64,000 bases of DNA from Apiospora phragmitis (taxonomy: Eukaryota > Ascomycota > Sordariomycetes > Amphisphaeriales > Apiosporaceae): contig JAQQWL010000005.1 of the NCBI GenBank assembly GCA_038363925.1, forward strand, positions 2,418,001 through 2,482,000, given 5' to 3'. How positions within the stretch are numbered: the first letter of the stretch is position 1; every line of letters begins with the position of its first letter. The translations under genes were made by a program, and so were the position numbers. The notes under the pieces were generated by a model. It did no database searches. It was not told where the DNA came from and saw only the letters and a program-made list of their open reading frames with translations. Shown piece after piece: positions 56,859-64,000 of the stretch.

Positions 56859-58974
56859 TTAGCCGTCAAACACGTCATGCTGCAAATCAAACCCCATGTC
56901 GTTGGCCATGTCCTTCATCTTCGACTCGAGGACATCCTCCATGCCGCCGCCGTACCCGAGCCACTGCCGGACCTTGAACGTGTAAAACGCGACATCCGTC
57001 GCAAGCAGTACCGTCTTGAACAAAAGATGCCGCCAGGCGTTGGCTAGCCGCTCCTGCCACGGCAGGTTCGGGTCCTGGAACAGGCTGCGGCTCGCCCAGT
57101 TGCCCATCATCTTGATGCGGTTGACCGGCGATCCCATGAACTGGTTGTTGCCCTGGACGATGCGCAGGTTGCGGCCAATAAAGATAAGCTCCTTGGGCCA
57201 CTTGTCCTCGTCGGCCAGCATGTCGCGGATCCCCTGCTTCATCCGCCTCTGCATCTCAAAGTGCCGCTCGGCGGCCGTCTTCCCGTCGAGGCTTTCGATG
57301 ATGCCGTTCTTGGTCTTATTGTCGCCTCCCTCGTACGGCTTGAGTAGTGTGGCGCTGGCAAAGAAGTCCGGCGCCTTAATACCCCATTGCTTGCTGACCT
57401 CAGCGATTGTGTCGTTGTCGAAGGTCATGAGCGACTTCCAGAATAGACTATACTGGTGCCTGAAGTCCGGCGACATGTAGACGTAAAGCCCATGATCGAT
57501 CAGAACTACCTCGGCGTGACCTGACGGCAGTCGCCGGATGAAGAGATTGCCTGGATGAGGATCGCAATGCACGACTCCCCATTTGAAAATTTGCGCCGAG
57601 AAGAGATCGACTATTGTGGTCATCACCTCTTTACCAGTCAGCCCAAGCCCCCCCTTTTTGTTGCGCCCCCTCCAGGTCTCACGATCGGGCTTGAGGTTCG
57701 TCATTCCCGGGTTTTCGTGCAACTGTTTCCGGACAAGGTCCATATTGGGTGGGCTGAGCTTCTCTCCATGCACACCAGGAGATCCTTTGCCATGGCCGCC
57801 TATCCAGCGGCCAGTAGTTGCCTCCTTATCCCATAAGCGCACGCCTTCTATCCACTCCGTCACCAGAATTCTTCGTGTTGTGAATTCGGGGTAGACTGTT
57901 GGAACATAGACTCGGCCCTTGAGACTCGGCTCCGAGTTGATCAGCTTTCGCATGGTCTCGGAGTTCCGCGCTTCACTCTCGAAATCAGTTTCGAGTTGAA
58001 GCCGCTCTGTGATGAATGGAACCACACTACCAAGAGGTAGATCGAACCACCATGAGTATACTCCCATCACCACCCTGCGCAATATTAGCTTTTCATCACA
58101 CATAGATGGGGTAACCGAGGCTTCTCCTTACTTGAATGCCCATAGATCCCACCCCTATTTGCTTGGCGATCTCGGGTTTCTGGATTTTGATGGCGATTTC
58201 CCGTCCGTCTGACAGCCGTGCCCAATGAACCTGAGCAACACTGGCGCTCGCGCGCGCTCTCTTCTCCATCAGGCCCTTTCCTTCTTCTCCCGTGAAGCTC
58301 ACACCGAAGACTTCTTCTGCACTCTTGCCGCCGAATTCCTCGCGAATCACCTTTTGCACACCTTCCCACGAGCCCTGTGGCGCATCGTCGAACATGCGGG
58401 CGAACATCTTCTGGAACTCAGGAGGTAGCACCGCGCTCTGCATGGCGATCGCCTGGCCGATCTTGAGGTATAAGCCTCCGTTGTGCCGCAGCAGCTCGAA
58501 GAGGCGCTCCGCGCTGCGGCGGTGGAGGTCCTCGATGGTGCCGACGAAGGGGCGCGCGCGGAAGTTGATCTTGTAGTCGAAGGCGACGAACAGACCGTTG
58601 CCGAACGTGAGAAGCGAGCGGCTGATGCCCGCGGCGAAGGCGACGCGGTCGATGAGGTAGAAGGTGCCGCCCGCTGTGGCCAGGATCATGAAGCGCCGGA
58701 GCCACTTCCGTCCGCGCTTGAAATCGCGCGCGACTTTCGGGTCCCCCAGCGACTCGGGTGAGGGCGGCCGCAGTGGCTGGAACTGACCGCCATTGCTGCG
58801 TGTCGATGCTTGCCGGCTTGCGTTGGCACTTCTTACATTTCGTACCAGGGGGGAGGTGATGATGTTGCGCCTTCGAGACTTGGTGGCGGCCTGGGACAGC
58901 CAATTACGCGATGACGTCGTTGAGCTTGCAGAAAACGGGCGCCTGCCGAGACCAGCTATGCTTGCACGAAACAT
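56859..58974 (-). CDS. Mitochondrial ABC1/UbiB-family atypical kinase (Mcp2/Cqd2-like), frameshifted
   Basis: Exons 58974-58132 and 58074-56859 flank a 57-nt intron. Residues 1-60 are Arg/Ser-rich, a mitochondrial presequence, and a hydrophobic helix near 94-117 may anchor it in the inner membrane. UbiB-family motifs are complete: KxGQ (YLKIGQAIAMQS, 169-180), the Ala-rich loop ASASVAQVH (242-250), the Lys of IKIQKP, HCDPHPGNLF, and IDHGLY in place of DFG. The end of exon 1 is in the wrong frame. Removing one G from the GGGG (plus strand CCCC, 58152-58155) reads GWDLWAFK across the splice into VVMGVYSWWFDLP, giving about 685 residues. Yeast relatives Mcp2/Cqd2 and Cqd1 affect lipid homeostasis and coenzyme Q distribution. 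Which of the two this is remains open; I favour Mcp2/Cqd2. An insertion of ~60 residues rich in Gly/Lys precedes the HCDPHPGN motif. Confidence 0.9.
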
Positions 58975-61900
58975 ATCTATTGGCGGTCAAGGGAAAGACT
59001 GCTGAATTTTTGATGGTAATTAGTCTCTAAGAGAAGCCCTACATAATTGTACATCTGCTTCGAGAAAATAAAAGTCGAAAGTTGATTGTTGATGACGGTT
59101 TCTGTTCTGATCTCGTGCGCCTACGGGCCAGCCCAACGAATTTGGCTCGGACTTGTCCCTAGCTTAGGCCGACCGAGCTGACTAACCCCATTCTATCGGA
59201 ACCGATCTCATATCCGGCTCAAACCGGACTTCGGTGAAAAAGAAGCATTATTGGCCACGTTGGAGTTGAGGCCATAAATCTTGACGCGATGCTAATGGCC
59301 ATTTTGGGGAGCATTCAGGAAATTCTTTATCTTATCTAAACCACCATCTAGATCTCTATACGTTAGGTAATCGAACACCTCCTGAATATGTAACTACATT
59401 CGAAGATACAAAGATGGAGATTTCATCATTCGGGGTTTGGGTGACGTGTACCTAATGTATTATGATCATTAATTTCGATAAAAGCAAGTTTGTAGCTCGC
59501 ATAGACGTGTGGCCCTGCTATTACGGATCCCGCCTCGGTTAGCATCAGGATGCGCTCAAACCTGGCGCAATACCTCTATAACGAACAGATCATATGTCTG
59601 ACCTGTTCTATGACCTGCACCCTTTTCTGACTTGGGATGCTGAGCATCCGACGATCGTGTTAAAGAATCGCTCTTATGAACCCACCAGATCTACGACACG
59701 TTGCGCGTCTACTAACTATAAATATTCCTGATTGACATCGAAGGGCTGTCACAAACAACGAGGGGCTGGCAGGTTGAATTCGGCGCATAATGTCCGGAGA
59801 ACGGCCACTTGTGTCAGAGGCTTATTTCAAAGGCGCCTTAGGTCATACTGTAAGTCCACTAGCCCATAATACGTTTCGCGTATAACAAGAGCGTTGCCAA
59901 TAGACAGCTGGCGGCAGGGCGGGTTGCCCTATATTTAATCAACAGAGACTAAAAAATTGCTTGATTGGCAGCTGTTGGTTGCAGTAGGCATGGGGCGGTG
60001 TCACCTGGGTTTCCACATGCAAGTCTTAGCTCTGCCTCAGACCGTTTCCGAATGAGCTGGAGTTCGGGGTTTTTTGTGACGCTAGAAAAGTTGGGCCCGA
60101 GTCTTGGAACGCCTGGTCCGAAGCATGCCCAATGCTTGATAACTACATGTCGATACATAGATCGTGGAGGCACCTCGCAGCGCGAAGAGTATAGTAAGCC
60201 GCTTGGAATGTTTTCCTCTATGCTGGTAGGAAGGCTGGTTATGCTTGCAGCTGAGTAGATGACCGTTCACGAGTCATACGACAGCTGCAGTTGGCCGGAT
60301 AAGACGGGTTCCCAGGGGGCAGCATTCAGTTGGTTCGCCTGGTATCGGCGGGGACCTTTCCCAGACTGGCAGTTGACATTTTACACATTCTCGCGGGGAA
60401 GAACACTGACTCAAAGTGCCTGGGGAAAGTCACAATCGGAACAAAATTTTGCTGGTGAGGGTAGGAAGATTGTGCCAAGTGGCATTTCAACGGCGACTAT
60501 GACAGTAGACGGCTGTCCATTGACCGCGAGACCAGTCTATCCGGTATGCCTATGCTCAACTCTCTTGATTCAGGCCAAGTAGTGAATACGAGGATCGATA
60601 GGGTGTCAATCATACTACCTACTACACGAAAAGGCGCGGTTTTCGTGAGCTATAATCGCGAGTTAGCCCTCATGACACCCACGTGCGGCCGGATGCATAC
60701 AATGTATCCCGTACCTACCACTTCTTTTTCGATTTTAGCCTAGAGGCATGGGCATATGGGATGTCGGTACCGGTTTTGTTGATAGGGGATGCACCAGATC
60801 CTGTTTTCCAGTTATTGCACTCATTAAGTACATAGGAAGCGTAAGTAGAGGAGAGGGACAACGTCAACATTGCGACACATAACATCAAATAAAACAACGC
60901 TGAGCCCTAATGAACCTTGGGGGCGTTGGTGTCGAAATTGACCATTGTACTCGTAACACTGGCGCAACAGGAACGGTGGTGCCGTCGAACCTCAACTCTA
61001 AACTAACAGGGCGTTTTGAGTTGTCTTCCGTTGACACTGCCAGTTACCGCTCGCCATCGTTGGTGAATCGGAGGAAGAGATTCAATCACTGATTGATGCG
61101 CAACGACGTATGAGGTGTGCCTGGGGTACAATCAAACATTCTCAAATCTTTCCGGATTAGACTTCCTGAGCGATTGTTGACCTCTGACTTCTTGTTCTCC
61201 CCTGTAACTGGGCAGTGCGAGGGATACCTACCTATCTAGTATCTCCAAACATTGGAAGATAATCAGTTTTAAGCAGCCAGGGCTTGTACCGCTATCTCCT
61301 CCTACCTTAGCCATCCTAGTCGCGTAGAGTCTACAGCTTACGGTGATTCTCCCGCCAGCAAATCGATGCAGGGCATGCGTGTCTGAGTACATAGCCTACT
61401 CCTTCAGGATACTTGTACAAGTATGTCATGTCATGTATGTAGGTATGAACCGTGTTGGATATGACGGGATATTGAACCAGCCATCTTGATTCAAGTGCAT
61501 GAAGTATGTCATCGAACACGGTGGTGAATCAAATCGGAAGCAGGACAAGCCTATCAGCAACAGAAACGCGGGACGAAAAAAGCTCTCAGTTATTTTGCCT
61601 CGATCAAATACATTTCATGTCTGATGTATGCACATAGCCACAGCGGAGCGCAAGCGACTCGGGCGATTCCATGGGCTCTTGCATCGTTCTCATGCATTAG
61701 CAAGTCCACTGTGCCCACCGTAATGGAAGCGATCAGGGGTGGAGACAACGATAGACCTGCCTGGCTCGTCAGAGGGAACATTGGAATCCCCACTAGGCCA
61801 GGTACCCAGTCAAACTGATACTGATTTGGGTCTGGCCTGGGCATCCCTGGGCATTCATTCGCACGCACGATACGGTCGGGGGCACTCTTCCCACCCCCCA

Positions 61901-62638
61901 TGCCCCCCCCCCCCATTTCGGCTCTCTCCAATCTTCCAAGACCAATCTAAACCGGCTTGCTTGTTTCTATTCCCTTTCATTTCAGTCAGTCGCTCGCTCA
62001 ACCTCGAAACGTACCTAGACCTGACTTGACCAAAGGGCTGGCACTGCCACATTCCTAGGTGTAACCAGTCCGCCACCCTTCCAGTCTCGTCCAGCTCTGT
62101 TTCATCTCACATACGTCCAAAGTCCACATGCACACACACACGTCGACACACTCACTCACACTCATTCTCATTTCGTTGCCTAGAGGTCCTATTCGAAACC
62201 TTTCCGTCAGTTGATCGATCGGTTGTCCCAGGGCTTGTTCTGTGGTATTGCGACTCGAAGTAGTACAAGTCGAAATTTAGGGTTGGGGAAAGTGCTGGAT
62301 CACGTCGACTATCGGAAACCTACGACTCGACTGTCGGTGTCGTTCTTGATTGAATGGGCAGAAACTAATTGCTTGGTTGAGCCGCGGAAATATCTGGAAG
62401 CAGGATTGGAGAAATTCATTGAAGAGAAAATTGGAAGCAACATCAGAACGACGCGCACCCTATGCCGCAACTCTCGTAGACGCAGTTCATCACCACGATC
62501 GGCGCCGACAGCATCTTCTACATCGACACCTGGAATTTTCCCCGAGTACAGGTGCACCACAAAATCGAGTCCTACAGCAGATATCTCCCTACTTCAGCGC
62601 GACTCTTTTGAGTCGGCGCGCTCTTTACCGTCGCCACC
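58975..62638. other. Divergent gene-free region, about 3.7 kb
   Basis: Lies between the ABC1-family gene (-) and palI (+). No recognisable coding sequence. The last ~500 bp are pyrimidine-rich with a (CA)n run near 62130-62141 and a 12-base C run at 61903-61914, consistent with the palI promoter and leader. Confidence 0.45.
61903..61914 (+). repeat. Poly-C homopolymer
   Basis: Twelve consecutive C residues, preceded by a shorter C6 run at 61894-61899. The longest homopolymer noticed in the window. Its length should be doubted, given the indels at short runs elsewhere. Confidence 0.85.
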
Positions 62639-64000
62639 ATGTTACGCCCCGCGACACCGTTAACGATCCTGCTATTCGCAGCATTCGCTATGCTCCTGCT
62701 GTCTGTTCTTTCAACCCCCATCATCAAGGCCATACCTTTAGGGACGTTCAAGGGCACCAGCTTTGGAGTGTTTGGCTGGTGTAGAGGCGATACGTGCAGT
62801 GGTATAGAAATTGGATACGATGCCAGTGCCATTGAGGCTGCCAAGTCGGGCGATTTCGATCTCCCCAACTCGGCGCGAAGCACCCTCTCGGCTATCCTGA
62901 TCATTCACCCTGTCGCCGCCCTTTTCACCCTGATCATGCTCATCATGGCAGTAATTGCTCATATGCACTCGCCTTCTCATTCGTCTCGATACCTATTGGC
63001 ACTGTTCATTTTTGGTATACTCACTTTCTTAGTTTGTCTCCTTGCCTTCCTGATCGACGTCCTCTTATTCGTTCCTCATATGGCTTGGGGTTCATACATT
63101 GTCCTGGCCTCTACCATTTTGGTGGCTTTGAGCGGTCTGGTCTCGTGTGCTATGCGCCGTACTGTTGTTAGCAGAAAGGCCAGGAAAAAGCGAATCGCGG
63201 AGAACGCCGAAATGAGCGGCGAGAATTACTATAACCGCAACGCTCAACAACCTGTCCCTACTACAACGCCGGCCTCGATGCAACCTACAGTCCCGGTTGT
63301 AAGTGGTGCCAATGGACCTAGTGATAAGCTGCCTTCGTTTGCTACTTATGAGAAGAAGGACGATCGCAGCAGCGATGAGCGTATCCCTCTAACTTCTTCT
63401 TCGCCTTCCCAGCGGTCGCCAAACAATCCTCCTGTCGACATGCATGGCCCACCTAATGCTGTCTACGGTGGGGGCCCGCAGCGCTCAGGATCTAATCCGT
63501 CTCTCCCAAGAGATCAGTATGGAAATACGATCCAACCTCCTCAGGGAGCCTATGGTGTAAGGCGTGGACCATCCCAAGAACGCATGAACTCTAGAGGACG
63601 AGGTGGTGGTCCTCCACCCGCAGGCGCTCGTGGTCGAGGTGGCTACGGCAGAGGAGGTTATGGCTACGGTCCGCCCGCCGGTGGCAGAGGAGGTTACGGT
63701 GGACCAGGACGTGGCGGCTATGGACCTGGTCCGAACGGACGAGGAGGCTACGGACCACCGAGAGGAGGCTACGGTGCTGGGATGCGAGGAGGTCGGGGCC
63801 CTCCGCCCCCTAATTACGGCGGCAACGGGGGCTTTGACCGCCGCCCGCCGCCTGGTGACGCATACGGTGCCTATGGGCCGGCACGCAACGGATCTCCTGC
63901 GCCTGGAGTGCCTTATGGCGCGAATCCTTCAATGCCTAGTGTATCGACTGGAAATACGGGGACAGGAGGCTTCGAAGCTTACAATCCTGACCGAGTCAGT
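62639..64000 (+). CDS. palI: PalI / Rim9 pH-response regulator, C-terminus beyond the window
   Basis: Intronless and open from the ATG at 62639 to the last base (454 codons, partial). The SUR7/PalI family layout is clear: membrane helix 1 at about residues 8-28, an extracellular loop with GWCRGDTCSG (two cysteines, the claudin-like W-C-C pattern), helices 2-4 at about 83-109, 118-145 and 149-171, then a basic stop RKARKKR. The rest is a long cytosolic tail: Pro/Ser-rich, then a Gly/Arg/Tyr-rich region with many RGGYG units (about 320-400). PalI helps place the PalH receptor at the plasma membrane, activating the Pal/Rim pathway that processes PacC at alkaline pH. The stop codon is not seen. 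Confidence 0.92.
   Translation, partial: MLRPATPLTILLFAAFAMLLLSVLSTPIIKAIPLGTFKGTSFGVFGWCRGDTCSGIEIGYDASAIEAAKSGDFDLPNSARSTLSAILIIHPVAALFTLIMLIMAVIAHMHSPSHSSRYLLALFIFGILTFLVCLLAFLIDVLLFVPHMAWGSYIVLASTILVALSGLVSCAMRRTVVSRKARKKRIAENAEMSGENYYNRNAQQPVPTTTPASMQPTVPVVSGANGPSDKLPSFATYEKKDDRSSDERIPLTSSSPSQRSPNNPPVDMHGPPNAVYGGGPQRSGSNPSLPRDQYGNTIQPPQGAYGVRRGPSQERMNSRGRGGGPPPAGARGRGGYGRGGYGYGPPAGGRGGYGGPGRGGYGPGPNGRGGYGPPRGGYGAGMRGGRGPPPPNYGGNGGFDRRPPPGDAYGAYGPARNGSPAPGVPYGANPSMPSVSTGNTGTGGFEAYNPDRVS

Overview
The window is a stretch of nuclear DNA from a filamentous ascomycete, most likely a Sordariomycete and plausibly Hypocreales. Genes are short and intron-poor, with introns mostly of 50-140 nt and GTRNGT donors. 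Recognisable lineage markers include a 460-residue translation elongation factor 1-alpha with a 252-nt intron after codon 44, a fungal KapC bZIP factor, a group-5 (AspE-type) septin, Eos1, Sls1 and PalI. No prokaryotic, viral or organellar sequence was recognised, and no tRNA, rRNA or CRISPR array was found by eye.

Layout. 0-7.4 kb is compact: a Cys-rich protein (-), the SF3b subunit SF3B5 (+), the SMC5/6 subunit Nse3 (-) and the mitochondrial regulator Sls1 (+), in divergent and convergent pairs. tef1 (-) follows at 8.0-9.7 kb. About 10 kb without a recognisable gene (9.9-19.9 kb) precedes a three-RRM RNA-binding protein. Its upstream leader region carries an imperfect ~143-bp tandem repeat. 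Next come an SSS-family (urea-transporter-like) symporter at 23.5-25.6 kb and a second sparse stretch. 28.7-41.2 kb is gene-dense: mL45/Mba1-like protein (-), Eos1 (+), eIF1/SUI1 (-), tRNA(Ser) methyltransferase Trm44 (+), coatomer gamma Sec21 (+) and a choline/ethanolamine phosphotransferase (+). The remainder is sparse: kapC (-) at 43.4-44.5 kb, an unrecognised conserved-looking protein (+) at 47.7-49.0 kb, a septin (-) at 51.3-53.1 kb, a mitochondrial ABC1/UbiB-type atypical kinase (-) at 56.9-59.0 kb, and the 5' part of palI (+) running off the right end.

The genes are mostly unlinked housekeeping functions: splicing, genome stability, translation, mitochondrial expression, lipid synthesis, vesicle coating, septation and pH signalling. 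They do not form a pathway or biosynthetic cluster.

The most striking pattern is that nine of the eighteen genes are each broken by a single-nucleotide frameshift (ten sites; Sls1 has two). Nine sites lie in runs of three or four identical bases, and restoring one base rejoins a conserved protein each time. eIF1 is the clearest case. This points to homopolymer errors in the underlying assembly rather than ten independent gene deaths. Anyone using this annotation should treat those genes as probably intact. Apart from this, the best candidate for new biology is the repeated leader upstream of the RNA-binding protein gene.
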